A stretch of 64,000 nucleotides of DNA from Tenebrio molitor (Eukaryota > Arthropoda > Insecta > Coleoptera > Tenebrionidae). The notes under the pieces are model-generated. The model was not told the DNA's origin. It saw only the letters and a program-made list of their open reading frames with translations, and made no database searches. The position numbers were made by a program, and so were the translations under genes. The DNA lies in NCBI RefSeq assembly GCF_963966145.1, contig NC_091048.1:9052001-9116000 (forward strand), given 5' to 3'. This document shows, piece by piece, positions 25,493 to 38,153 of this stretch. The stretch's first letter is position 1; every line of letters begins with the position of its first letter.

Positions 25493-27269
25493 TACCAATT
25501 TTTATCAGAAAATAATATTGTCAATAAATTTTCTATTTTTTAGATCGATAATTAAATTACATTTATCGACATTTTGCTCCAGCTGTATTCAAAATACAAC
25601 AATAAGTGTCAGCCTGAAGCTTTGACTTAAATATTTAAATTCTGACTTACTAATGATACACGACCCAATCTCTCCTGTCGAAAGCGCTTACAACAGCGAC
25701 ATTTTCACATCGTTTGAGTCTACACAATAAATTTATTGCAAAATTTCTTTGTCCTTTCTCTCAACCAGAAATGTGCAATTAAAACCGAGTAAAGATCACG
25801 GATTTTGTTAAAAAGAAAAAACGTTGTCACCTAATTTGTGAATCGAAAACTATGTATGTAAATGAATAAAGCAACGGATCTACACTAGCACCTTGCGGGA
25901 CTCAAACAGTCCCACGAGGAAAAAATATTGAAGTCGTGGTGGTTTGTCAATCACGGTGAGGGTATCTTTACTGGTAGTAAGCAATGGTGTTCATTGTCCG
26001 CTCGATAAATTAAGGCGCATTCACATCTCGGCCCGTCCTGCTGACATTATATAAAACGAGGTTAAGACGTAAATCACGTGAGAGCAGGGGGTTTGTGCAC
26101 TGCAGAACGGGGGCTGTCAGTGCTGACCACAGCTAGGCTGGCACAATGAAGGACCCGGCCGGGCAGGCTCGCCTCTCTCTTCTAATTTACTAACGTTCGT
26201 TAACGTGATTCGAATTAATTTAAGCCCAGCACCGCCGACGCTACTGTGCTGATTATGTATTTGCTACATGTCTTGGAAATTTATTGCCTTCTGGCGCCGC
26301 CGTTGGGGCCGAGTTTCGGATGTTTCAGCGAATTTCGGAAGCCGTGCTGGATTTTTCGCCCGGTCCGGGTGGCCGCGTGATGGAATGAGTGGCAGGTGTT
26401 GACGTCCAGCTGTCTCTGGCATCGAGACCGTCCCCGTGGCTGCCAACTCGACCCGGAGACATTCCTGGACGGTGCTCCGTTCGCAATGGAATTAACATAT
26501 CAAGTGATTTGCATTTTTGATCGGCGTCGAAAGAACCCCGAGGCATTCTTCCACTAGCACAATATTAACATTCTTGGTCGGGTCCGGTCGCCATATTTCA
26601 CCTGAAATACAATAGTTGGCACACATACAATGGACGACCGATGCATAGCGCTCGCGTATTTTTCGCTGGCTGCACCAGGACTGTGACCTTTCGGTAGACT
26701 TGGGGGCAGCTTCCACGCCGCACGGTATGTTAAGTGTGACGTTAAACGAGCACACATTGTAAATCTAAATGTGTAATTACGCCGTGATACAACACTACCA
26801 AACCGAACCGTAATTGGTGCAATTACCATACTATAATCGAATTAAGACCACAATAAACACACCATAAATCCGCGACACGTCGCCACCGCGAGAAAATTTT
26901 CTTAAGCCAGATCCAGATAATGACATTATTTATGTCGCCGGGGTACGCGCCGTGAGAATCACAGCACCGAATAATTATCACAGATGAGAATCCCACTCTA
27001 TGGGTGCCCATAATGCTAGACTTGCACTTTAACACAACAGCTTCTGGTTCTCAACATTCTTCAACGAAAGAGAAAGTAATTTCTTCAAACGCGATAGAAT
27101 TCTGCATTTTCTTTCAACACACTATTTTGTACTGATCGACATCAAAACCTTCCCGCGCCAAAAACCACGTGGTGGTCTTAAGAGTGGACTGAATCCAAAT
27201 ATTGAAGTGAAATTACTTCATTACTAACCATTTTCGCGAGATATCGAACTTTGTAAAATAGTAGATTAT
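25493..27269. other. intronic DNA with a GC-rich island; candidate regulatory region
   Basis: From about 26.0 to 26.6 kb GC content and CpG density rise sharply and no repeat is evident. Overlapping frames on the minus strand are composition-driven. A possible recursive splice site, TATTTCAG|GTGAAA, lies at 26601/26602 on the gene strand. Confidence 0.4.
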
Positions 27270-27772
27270 ATCATTAAGAGTAGAAGTGAGTCTTTTTGTG
27301 CTAAGCCCAGAGATTGAAGACCGAAACGAAGTCGAGGTCACCAACTGGGCGAAGCACAAAAGACTTTCTATACCTTGAATGATATGACCATTTATCTTTA
27401 AGGGGATCACAAAAAAAAAATCGTACACACGACAATGACAATTTTCAAATTTTAAGGTACCAGTAATTCCTAGTTCTCTTGTTGCAATATTACCTACTTG
27501 AAGGTTCAATAATATTACTAAAGTTTACTTTTTAACGTTGAACGGCCATCTTGCTATTTTTGATTTTGACATCTGTCATTCATGCACATGGGCGATTCAT
27601 GTTACATTACAGTGTAATAAATTAATAACTTCGTTTTTTTAATAAGGATAATTTAATTATTAAATATTTCATGTAATTACTGATAAATAAATCGTGAGAA
27701 ATGCTTCAAATGACCTATACATTTGACTCGGTCAAGCCGCCTGTGGATATTTCAACTCCTAGGATTTGAAGT
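27270..27772 (+). repeat. dispersed repeat family R6, copy 1 (about 500 bp)
   Basis: It shares two long blocks with 50432-50726. A left block runs from ATCATTAA through GTAGAAGTGAGTCTTTTT and GCTAAGCCCAGA to GACGAAGT-like sequence. A right block runs from TTAT(T)AAATATTTC to CTCCTAGGATTTGAAG. The middle is longer here than in copy 2. No inverted ends were found. Confidence 0.75.
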
Positions 27773-29418
27773 GTTTCAAGTATGGTTACAAAATCTTGAG
27801 ATTTCTCAACATCAGATTTTTCCAAATCTTAAGAAAAAAAATTAGACGTTCAACGAGAAAGTTATATGATTTACATAATCACTTATAAATAGCTAAAGAT
27901 TGGGTATCTCGACAGGATATTGATTATTTGATTTTCGTGATGTCAAGACTTATCTGATAATTGCATAAAACTGTTGTTATAAATTACAAAATGTGTTATT
28001 TATTACTTTAAATAAATTTTTTTCTAAAATCACAAAGTTCACAGTTCAAAGAATAGGAACACGTGGTAGAATAATATTAAAAAGATGTGAATGAGAGACG
28101 ACAAATCTCACAAATATTTTCACTAAGAAGCGAGGGAAAACACTTATGTTCTGCACAGATGTAACATTACTCTCTCCGATTGTTGTAAATTTTTCCCGGT
28201 AGTTATAAATAAGTTTTCACAACAATTTAAAAAAAATACATATTTCAGGAAATGAATTGATTCTCTTTTTGGCGCATTTTTGTAAAAAGAAATATTTTTT
28301 ATGTGGTGCAGTTTAGGAGATAAATCGAAGAATTTGTCGTCCACCCTCTGCATATTTGATACCCGACCCGTCTTCGCTGTTGGCAATTCGTAGCCGTTAT
28401 CCAGAGACGGATTCGGCAGAGCAATGAGTGACAACAGAGGCGGCCGTCCACCTGCCCGCAATATGTCATGTCAGTAGTAAATGTCGAGATGGGGATCAAT
28501 TATTAAACTGGAAGCACTATTAGTAGACGTTGTGTAACGTCTAGTGCCAACAGGACAAATAATTTTAACACCACTTGTCAACCTCCATCGACGATTTATA
28601 CAAAGACCACGGCTCCACTCAAAGTCTATTTGTGATTAAATTTACTCGAAGCAGGCTGAGACGAATCTGAATGCAATAAATCTCTCAGGCGGATTCGCAG
28701 AAGACACAGAAATGAAAATATAACTACACAGTTCTTCATCTGATTCGCGTTTATATCTTGAGGTGGCAAGTGAAGCTTTCGCTCAAAGAAAAGCTGCAAT
28801 ACAGTTAAAAACTTTGAAAAGAAAATTTTGAAGAGGTGGTTGAAATGGGACCGTTCCGTGACCATCTCCGCGGCATCCTTTCAGTACGATTTTATAGAAA
28901 GCTCAATTTTTGGCTCATAAATCTGAACTGGAATAAAATTTAATGGCCGCGATGATGGTTTGCGGTTTATGTTCGATATAGCCACATCTGCGTGGATCAA
29001 AATATAGATCGACATCCTTTACAAAATAATATTCCTGTCCGGATTGTGTACTAGTCAAATCAAAGTTGGAACCGAACCGTTGGTGGTGGTGGCGGTTTTG
29101 CAGCGGCGACCTCTATATTTGGTCGGGACGAACGGCCTTATGACATACACAACTCATAAACACTCCGACTGTGACACAATTTATTTGATTCAATGAAATA
29201 CCGCATATATCATGGCGGTTTAGAGTGGCTGAAAGCGTCAGACGGAAATAATTCAGCGGGTTTATCATGCGCTTGCCAAAGACGAACGGATAAAAGCCCG
29301 TCAAATGACGGCTAATTATACGCGTATCTATGTCGCACAACTCTCGACCATCCAAAAAAATACATAACACAAGCTAGATTAGAAAAAATTCCAAAATTAT
29401 TTTCATTTTCAACTTATT
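27773..29418. other. intronic DNA; no gene recognised
   Basis: AT-rich with short unconvincing frames. A modestly GC-richer part lies near 28.3-28.5 and 28.9-29.3 kb. Confidence 0.4.
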
Positions 29419-29747
29419 TTGTTCGATACCTCCCTAGGAAGTGAGTCTGCATCCATAGTTACCAGCGGGTGAAGGTTTCTCTTTCGTTCACTTCACTTTC
29501 GCTCATCGTTTTTCGCTCACTGTCTTAAAACTCACTGAATTTTTGATAACGCCTCTTCCAGGACATCATCAGGAACATATAACTCTTCATCATCCATTTC
29601 CACAATTTCCACAACGTGCACACAACCACTTTATTGACGTTACAGAACTTTGTTTATTTTGTATTTTTTTCCAAAAATGTGATTTATTTTTATTTAAAAT
29701 TTTGAGTACAAAGTTACAGACTCACTGTCTAAGGAGGTATCGAACAA
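29419..29747. mobile_element. MITE with TTGTTCGATACCTCC ends (329 bp)
   Basis: The ends are inverted copies over about 30 bp: TTGTTCGATACCTCC, then TAG, then AGTGAGTCTG. The interior is rich in TTCGTTCAC and CGCTCAC words and has no transposase. Confidence 0.8.
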
Positions 29748-29776
29748 CACCAAATACAGCACTCGAGAGTAACGCC

Positions 29777-29833
29777 GCTTTCGTTCACTTAAATTGCATC
29801 GTTCACTCAGTTGCGCTTCGCGTGAACGAAAGC
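29777..29833. repeat. 57-nt inverted repeat beside the MITE
   Basis: GCTTTCGTTCAC pairs perfectly with GTGAACGAAAGC across a 33-nt loop that holds another CGTTCAC. The same word occurs inside the neighbouring element, suggesting a related fragment. Confidence 0.6.
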
Positions 29834-30866
29834 TTTGCCTTCGTCACTCTTACTGTAAATAACTATTAATTACAATCAATGTGAACAGTCCGTTAATAGA
29901 TTATTCTTAAACAATTGATACTACTCCTTTTTTCAAAAAACATTAAAAAAAGTGTGTAGGGTTTTCTCAAAGTAAAGAAGCGGTTCAGGAAAGAGTCGGA
30001 ATAATGTATACCCTTTTATACTATTTTCGTGAAATTAGATGTCATTTAGTTAGTGAGAGATTGCAGAGAAGATACATCAGTTGTGCGATGAAATGCAATT
30101 AAAAAATAATCATTTCGTTTTAGTTTGGATGACAAAGTGTCAACGATCAAGTCCTGACAGATGCCGGTGAACCGCCAAGCGTCCGCTTATGCGTGCCTCG
30201 TCGGCGGTAAAAGTTAAGGACGAGTTTCCGGCGCAATTACCGTCCCTTCCGTGTTAGTTAGCCGGACCGATCCTGGAACACGTCTCGGCCGCGTATTGTT
30301 CTCATTTCGGGAATGATTCAATTTTATTTAATTCGTCTCCGTAGTACCACAAAACATTCGAAAACAGAGCGAGAGAGGGTAGGGCGCGGACGGAGGCACA
30401 AAGGGAGATAAAGAAAAGGAAACTCCGGGGCCGGAGAATAATGCATAATTCGGTCATAAAATATGTCGGGGTCTGTAGAATTGAACGCTATCCTTCAAAG
30501 AGGGCAGGTGGGGGGACGGAGGACCGGTAGATTTATTGGGCAATAAAGTATTATAATTAAACGCGCACAGAACCCGCGATGTCACTCGGGCAACGTCTAT
30601 AAATCTAAAGGGCGCTCCACGCCACAGCCCGGACGGACACTCATGCAGAGCAAAGGTGAGCCGGCGGGGCCCGAACGCCCCTCGACGGCCATGTCGATGC
30701 TTTATTGAAACAATTCGGGCATAAATCACACCGATAAAACACGCACTGACCGCTTATGAACTTTGCAGGACCGAACGCCAAAGAAAATTCCAACAGAGGA
30801 GACGCACCAGCCGGACGACAGGTGGCGCTGCCCGGAAACGAAGATCCTACACCGGCAAAGATGCTT

Positions 30867-30895
30867 ACCTGAAACAAAAGAAAAATCATTACTAC
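30867..30895 (-). promoter_or_regulatory. tio/tsh: candidate recursive splice (ratchet) site in intron 1
   Basis: Read on the gene strand, a polypyrimidine tract and acceptor (TTTTTCTTTTGTTTCAG) are followed at once by a donor (GTAAGCAT). A branchpoint-like TAGTAATGA lies just upstream. Fused AG|GT sites of this form regenerate a donor after splicing and are known from long introns of Drosophila developmental genes. This one is about 11 kb into a 35-kb intron. Chance occurrence cannot be excluded. Confidence 0.45.
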
Positions 30896-31592
30896 ACGAG
30901 AACCTAAATCACATGTGTCTTCTAAGTTTCACCGATTTACAAAAAAGCAAAAACGATTTCACGCGGAAATTTAAACTGCGCGCCGTGATGTGACGTCATT
31001 CTTAACTAAGATAACCTACAAATGTTTACATAAGTTTTCAAAATATTCCATCTCTCTTGGTCTACATTTTTACAGGAATTCTACGAGATGTTACAATGAG
31101 ATTAGTCTGCCAAAGTATTATAATATAAGTAAGAAATTGTCTATTTCTTGCAGTTTTGAGATGTTTCCTTCTTGATGCAATTTGAGCAGTCGCAACGGTG
31201 CAATCTGAAATCTTTCAAGCCATCCAGCGCAACTTGATGCAGAATCTCCACATCCATGTTGACTCAAAGTATTGGCAAAACGGGATGCAATCGCAATATT
31301 GATATTACCGCCGTGAATAGAAGCAACCCCATCCCTCCCGGTCGTTAAAGTTCGCCGAAACCGTTCGAAGAATCACTCCCCTTGTATTATTAAGCTGATA
31401 ATAAGAGTCCAAGACGGAAAGAGTGCAACGGGTTATCAGGAAACGCTGTCGTTCATTATCGATTAAAACTGACCGGAAACAAATTTATAACCGTCCAGAG
31501 CGAGTTCCCGGAGCGCGTGCTGCCATCGTATAAATGAAGATGATGAGAAATTGTCGCGTTGTTCACTCATGGCAGACAGTGTCGTTTATTGA

Positions 31593-31817
31593 TTGGTAAG
31601 CGAGGTTAGCAAGCGTCTCTGTCCAAGAGTTGTCGCTCCAGACGTCTCCGAGAGTGACAGCGATGTCCGAGTGACATTTCATACACCCCCGACGTCTCCG
31701 CCGCCCTCACCCTCAAGTCCTGTCCAACAGATCAATGTTGGTGAGCTTAAAAAGAGACGGACTCTGACGAATGTGTCACCTGTACGTCAGGTCGCCGGAG
31801 GAGGAGAACGGCCTTAG
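31593..31817 (+). other. uncharacterised open frame, Ser/Pro-rich; coding status doubtful
   Basis: The frame encodes about 74 residues including SESDSDVRVTFHTPPTSPPP and VGELKKRRTLTNVSP. It has no ATG of its own. An in-frame upstream ATG (31569) is followed by seven codons and a TGA. A donor-like G|GTAAGCGAGG overlaps its start. The composition looks more protein-like than its surroundings, so it may be an exon of an unknown gene or a transposon remnant. I recognise no domain. Confidence 0.2.
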
Positions 31818-32071
31818 GTGGCGGCTAACTCCCACAACTCGATATTTCTCAACAGGGTTTTTCACAAAACTACGAATACTCGCGGCCAGAGCGAGTACTC
31901 AAATTGTCGTAGGGCTAAGAAGGCTGATGACTTAAGCCGAGCTCGCTTTTGAGATCCAAAATATTAGTTATTGTAAGACCTGCCACACTACTGAACGTTG
32001 GTATACATTTACAAATAGTGCAGCTATAGACAATTAATGAAAAACAAAAAATTTGTCTACATTAGCTTTAT

Positions 32072-32415
32072 ATCGGGCGTTCAAATCTTGAGCTGGGTAG
32101 GCATTGGAAACCGTCAATTATTTTGCTTTTTTAAAGTGTAAATTGACAGTTGTAATTAGAGCATGTTGACGTCTAACCTAAAATTTATAAACCAGAAATC
32201 TTTTTGTTTTTTCTATCTTTGCAGTGTTTTACATTGAAAATAGAATAAAACTAACGATTCCTGTTTTCGAAGCAAATTTCTAAGAACACCCTTTGCTGAA
32301 AACAAGCATGTTCATTTATGTGCCAATTAAACATGAACAAATGTCATTAGTGTCAAACGGCGGGAAATTCAAACGTTACACTGTTCCAAATGGTTTACTT
32401 TTTGAACGCATGATA
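32072..32415 (+). mobile_element. MITE family 1, copy 2 (right end deleted)
   Basis: The left end TATCGGGCGTTCAAAT and the interior match copy 1. The right inverted end lacks most of its inner half: TTTACTTTTTGAACGCATGATA jumps over the CAGCCCAGGATTTCAT segment. Confidence 0.85.
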
Positions 32416-34705
32416 CCTTATTATCAATTAGCGAATATAGATAGCAATTTTATTGTATTATATCTTGCAATAACAGAATTTATTTCAAACATTATATTTA
32501 TACTTTCAAATAAACCTATGGTGTGGTAGATTCTTATAAAGGTGTGTCTTCGACGACATTTGAAAAATCAGAATAATCTAGGACTCCACTTTTGTTGTTA
32601 ATGACATCCAGGTAAGGTAGTTGGTATCGCTTCTTCTTCGCATAATTTTTTTATCATTGGAGAACTGGCTCGAGTTATTGGAGTGGAGCTACTCATCGTC
32701 TGTAAGTGTCGGAATAATCATCTTCCCGCCTAGTGGATATTTTCCATAAATCGAATTAACATAACTCGCAGTCTTCCTCAATTAATTCCGTCGCTCGAGG
32801 ACCAACCGATAATTCTTATTAATGATGTCACTTTTAATTGGATTAGGAGTTGATGTTTTTGCTAGTTGATTGAGTTACAATGACGGAACGCAGTGCTAGT
32901 GTGTGAATGTGGTGGAACCCCCGGGGTACGACAAATGATTCGGTGTCAAAGGGTCGGCACGCGCTGCCTGTCCGCCCGTCTACTCCTTACATCACTTCTG
33001 GGCTTCCTTTGCCTTCCTCGCCACATAACTACAATAACCCCATTGTGATATTGTGGGGTTCACGTGGCACCGATCGCTCCTTCAATACCCTTCCTGGCGT
33101 GGTTAATTGTTGCGGGGTCAGGTCGGAGAATCGACGAGGAATTCGCACCCCTTCGACGGTATCCATCACGACCGATGATTGACTTGCAGCAGGTAGGCCA
33201 GCGTGCCATCTATTAGAGGCGGCGGGAGGCTGTGGGAACTCTCGTTCCTCCATCACCTGGACTCCCCGGTGATGATGGAGCACCTCTCGCCCACGCCGTT
33301 AAACCCACGTGTTACCAATTAAGAATTAACACATGAATTATTGCCGCGATTAACCATAACACGCCTTATTTACAAATGCAAGCGGAACGCTCTGGGACTA
33401 GACCAACTGGGTCATCAGGAGGAATCGGATTTTGGGACAAATTTTTAGAGAAATACAAACAGGATTATAATAATTTTAACGCAAGCCAACGTCTTCTTTG
33501 AAGGTGCTGATAATTCGATCCGTGGCCACGAGAGGCAAAAGCGTGGGGGACGACCCATCTCGTAGGTGTTCCCCGGGTATCTGGGCGACATTTGTCAAAA
33601 GTTGATATTAAATTCCAAATGGGGTCATATGTCTTTCACAAAACGGTTCTGAATCTTTCGGTCGTGTAATTTAGTGGCCCTTATAAATCACCACGGCCAT
33701 TGATTAATGAGACGAGAAGTTTGGAAGTTTGTTTGGTGACGGCCCTGTTCCGATTTGGTTTTTAATAATCCCCCATAAAAAAAATCTCGCCCGACGGACG
33801 TTCCCGACACGCGAAAAAAGACAAATAAAGGCGCTGCGGTCGTCTAAAATTTTCAATAAACGTCCCGCTCAACTCCTAGTCCTGTTTAATATACCGCAGT
33901 TCCTTCAACTCCTTTACATGTCCGCTGGATGTTGCTATCTGAAAGGACAAATACTTTTCTGCTTAAATAGACATTTGAAAAACATTGCATATGCAATGAA
34001 CTGTTTAGACGTAAATGTCCCTAGCGGATGTCAAAAGAGATAAGGGTTGGACGAATTTTCCACCAACACACATAAAGTCGATGTAAAATCAGCCTTTACG
34101 GTCGCTGGCTTGGATCAAAACGGCCGTTTGCATTTTTCACACACCTCCGATGTGGCTAAAAGGACGGCATGATTCTCGACTCAAGGACCACCCCATAGAT
34201 CACATTATGGGGTAAATAGGGTGCCAGCGGCCTCGATACTTTACGATTTTTTGCGATTTTTTTCCGCCGCAAACACTGAGCGGAAAATTTATTGAACTAC
34301 GACAATGGTCATTTGCAAAACGATTTGTATGAACAAAACTCGGAAATGTATAAATTTCTAAAAATATTTCCACACATGAAAATAAATATCGTTGTGTGTG
34401 AAATAGTCGGCTCGAATATCCCATAAACTAGTAATACAAAAATTTTGCATCAAATTGTACCTTCTAGTGATTTTCAAAGCTTTGTTACGCCACTGCGTCC
34501 TAGAAATCACTCTGGACAAGTTTTTATAATAATTCTTTATTATTCACTTAGCCTTCGTTTTTTTGAATTATTGAACAAATAAATATTCCTGAACATGTAA
34601 ATTTTGATTTTTGTCAAATGTATCTAAAATTTTCCAAAACACTCCCTTTTGTTGTTTTGATAGCAAGAAAAATGACAAACTCTGTTTAGTGTAAGGTTGT
34701 TAGAG
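32416..34705. other. intronic DNA; no gene recognised
   Basis: A moderately GC-richer part spans about 32.9-33.9 kb. Frames here are short and opposite-strand pairs of each other. A local inverted pair CTCCATCACC / GGTGATGATGGAG lies near 33.25 kb. Confidence 0.4.
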
Positions 34706-34904
34706 GTGTTGGATTCTCTCATGGGCTGTGACCTTGGAAATATCTGCGCGAAGCGGAGCGATAAACCAGTGAAAAATCTGTAAAAGAAAACTGAAAACGT
34801 CGACTACTAGACGACACTAACGATGATGTTTTCCGGTCGGTTTGTAGCGCCGATATTCGTCGTTTGCGAGGATGTGACTCACAGCCCATGAGAAAATCCA
34901 ACAC
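34706..34904 (+). mobile_element. MITE family GTGTTGG, copy 1
   Basis: The ends are inverted copies: GTGTTGGATT(C/T)TCTCATGG, then GCTGTGA. Both the outer ends and internal blocks such as ATATCTGCGCGAAG and GGAGCGATAAACCAGTG match the element at 58601-58846 in the opposite orientation. It is non-coding. Confidence 0.83.
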
Positions 34905-37516
34905 GTCTAAATCTGTTCGATCTTTGGTGGAAAATCCTGGAACGCGTCCCGGCATCTCGGGAGTGTCCGAATAAGGATAACAGACAGAGGATATTGCATT
35001 TATACATGCGTCGGTTCTCCTCGCACGTAATAAAATCTTAAATTCGCAAATGTCAGTCAAAACATTCATCGATGTTGACTTGAAGATCTGTGGTGGCTGC
35101 ATCAATAAATCTTATTGTTTAGCTCCGGATACTTATCCGTAAAACCTTCGTCACTTTTGTTACAACTGACATCATTAAAATCTCGAAAGCAATTAAAACG
35201 CGACCGTTGAGACTTCTGCCTGTGAATATCTCTCCAACGTCCTGAGATTAATGACGAGTTTCGACACTTTGTTCTTCAGACGGAGACAGATTAATTGGCG
35301 GCGATGGACGGAAATGGCGCCCCGATCAACTATCTGACCATTTTCATGGAAACAAGGCCGTCTGTTTGTGATTACGCAATTAATTCAATGCTTTAAGTCA
35401 ACACCTTGTTGATTTATGAGTGAAGTTGACTTTTTGAAAAAGAGATTGTGGGAAAAATTTCCAGTTAGCATATTCATACCTAAATATCTATGGTAAAATA
35501 GCTCATCAGTCATCTAATAATAATAATAATAATAATGTGTCTTTCTTCAAATTAAATGAGATACAGAAACTAGTCATTCGTCAAAGTCTAGCCTACAGCT
35601 ATCCCAATTAAAACAGCAACAATTTTGTCACAAAAAAATCAAAATATGTAATTATTAAAAATTATTGTTTTTTAAATAGCAAAGCACTGCATGTACTTTG
35701 TAGCCCAATTAACCTGCAGTACGTTTCTAAATAATAAATTATTTTTGTGTAGATGATTGACAGCCAGTACAAATGATTTTAGAAATTATTTTGTGAATTT
35801 TATCGTTAATTAAATATTTATCACAATACAAATTAAACAAAAAAAGGAAATATTTGCATTGAAATTGTAGACTGCAACGTAGATGCGCTAATATTTTTTG
35901 GCACGGAACTGAATAGTGCATTTCTTGTTCTTGATGAATCACAGACTTGTTTAAAATCTTCAGCGAGACGAACGGAGACAAGGCGAGAAAACAGTTAATA
36001 CCGAAAAATTTGGCGAAAGTTCAGAAAAATTTGTTTGGATGTAATAAAAGTTCTTTAAATAAGTGATTCCGTATGTCCTCACGACTGACAGCTCATTTTA
36101 GTCAGCTTTTGCGCACAATGTCATAATAAATCGTTTCCAGTGGTCGCAATTTATGGAATTACGAAAACTGAACGGAACATTTAGAGGGATTAAAAAAATT
36201 CTAACTTCTAACAAACCGGTACAGGCGAAATACTTATTTCAAGTTTTGTTTTAGCGTAGGGGATTTGATTTTGTGTGTGGTGAGACCTTTTCCGAAATGT
36301 AAATTAGGAGGAAAGAACACAGAAAAGTACGAACCTTTCTCATCCATCAATCCTCGCCGAGTCCTATCATGGAGAGTCGTCTGGTTCGGGCGAAATAACG
36401 CACATGACGTTCACGGAACAACCCCGAGATTCACACTGTTTACAAAGGGCTGCAGAGGCCCCGTAGTCGCCACCCTCCCTACCCTATCCTCGGAGAAAGA
36501 CCAGTCAAAAGTCAGTATATGAGTGGTTGTGACGCGTGCCCCCCTCGACCCTCTTTCGGGTCGGAAAGAAGACACGGGACAGAACTACGTTGACAAGATC
36601 CTGCAGATTCATCTATCTGTCCGTGGCAGGAGTTGTTCGGACATGTCATGTCAACGGAGAGGAGGCGGCGGCCATCCCCCGAAACGCCACCCTTAGACTG
36701 AGTGACGGTCTGTCTGGTGCAATATAGGAAAAAAGATTTTATTACCGACCGGGCTACGACGGCAAAGTTATGGTAAAAACGCTTTTAATTAGAGGATGCA
36801 GGATGCTAATCGGGACGATTTAGGAGGCGCATGCTACACTTATTACCAATTAAAGGTAAATAAACGGCAATCGTTAAGGATAACCGCGGGATCCCTACCT
36901 GGGACCCATTTAGCGAAACCGTTCGAAATGACACAAGATGCAATAACGTAATACAGGCAGCGGATTGTTATGAGTGGCTCTATCATAATTATAGAGCAGA
37001 GTAGAGCGGTGGAACTATTAGTGGAATGTGATCGTAAACATGAACTGCTTACTCGCAGCCCGAGTGTCTCACGTAAAAAGTCCACGTGGGACGAGGACAT
37101 AACACGCAACATTACGCACGACCATGATTATTCTAATGCGGAATATTCTTCTGCCACTTCGGTTTCGTTTCGAACTGGTCGATTAGATCGATCAGGTGTA
37201 AAAGTGGTGATCGCTATCCGTAAAATTATAGATCGATACACGCCTCATTTAACTGACCAATGTTGTAAAATACTAATTCTTCTCCGATGGGAAAAACAGA
37301 GCTGAGAGGAAATGGTAATGGGTACATTTCCATTTTATGTTTTTGCAACTGCGGACGATGACTACTTTTTACACTCCCATCGAGTGCTTGGTCAAGGTGA
37401 CGGTGGTTATGGGATACAGCACTTCGATTTTTGATTGGAAATCACTTAATAGATTACCATTGATGTTTAAAATATTACAATAAGAAGTGACAAACATCCA
37501 CGGTGCAGTTTGAACA
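34905..37516. other. intronic DNA with a GC-richer island; no gene
   Basis: The first 2 kb are AT-rich. The island at about 36.3-37.3 kb carries open frames on both strands without family resemblance and is a candidate regulatory segment. Confidence 0.4.
35515..35536. repeat. (TAA)n microsatellite, about 7 units
   Basis: Uninterrupted trinucleotide repeat. Confidence 0.9.
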
Positions 37517-37832
37517 TATCGGGCGTTCAAATGATATCATGGGCTGGGAAGCCGTTGGAAACCGTCAATTGTTTTCCTTTTTTAAAGTGTAGATAGATTG
37601 ACAGTCATGTTGACAGCTAACCTAAAATTGTTTACATTAAAAATAGAATAACTAACGATTCCCATTCTCAGGGCACCCCTTGCTGAAAACAAGCATGTTC
37701 AATCATGTGCCGATTAAACATAAACAAATGTCCTTCGTGTCAAACGGCGGCAAATTCAAACTTTACACTGTTCCAAATGGTTTACTTTTTTCAATGCCTG
37801 CTCAGCCCAGGTTCTCATTTGAACGCATAATA
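37517..37832 (+). mobile_element. MITE family 1, copy 3 (internal deletion)
   Basis: Both ends are present (TATCGGGCGTTCAAATGA on the left, CAGCCCAGG...CATTTGAACGC on the right). Part of the interior seen in copy 1 is missing, which accounts for the shorter length. Confidence 0.87.
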
Positions 37833-38054
37833 TGATTATTTAATTTTACTGTTCTTGTGATTGATATTTTAATTATAAATTTGTTTTTTCGAAAGAATAA
37901 GTGAGACCAGGCACAAGATAAAACGTCATAAAAGACGTTTTCAGGAGGTGAAACTTTTATAAAATCATATAGTGCGTGATTAAATTTAAAATGTAAAGTT
38001 TTTAACAATGATGGTGCAAGAAAGCTTTAGATATAGACAGGTATATGTACGGTA

Positions 38055-38153
38055 CGATCAATTAAAAAATAAATCGAGTCGGTGTGTTACCTATGGCAAC
38101 CCATGCTATAGCATAGACTCCAAAGCAAACTCGATTTATTTTTTAAATGATCG
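38055..38153. repeat. 99-nt hairpin-forming inverted repeat
   Basis: The arms CGATCA-TTAAAAAATAAATCGAGT match over 25 nt with one mismatch around a loop of about 49 nt. The loop itself holds CTATGGCAAC and a CTATAGCATAG palindrome. It may be a tiny MITE or a structured transcript. It has no second copy in the window. Confidence 0.65.

Larger units (their letters stand above)
29834..32071. other. intronic DNA with GC-richer islands; candidate regulatory region
   Basis: Islands lie at about 30.1-30.9 and 31.3-31.9 kb. The first contains a strong recursive-splice-like site on the minus strand at 30868/30869. The second contains an uncharacterised plus-strand open frame described separately. Confidence 0.4.

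Noticed and set aside
35515..35536. Short regular repeats as a CRISPR array
   Set aside because: A simple (TAA)n microsatellite in a eukaryotic genome, with no spacers.
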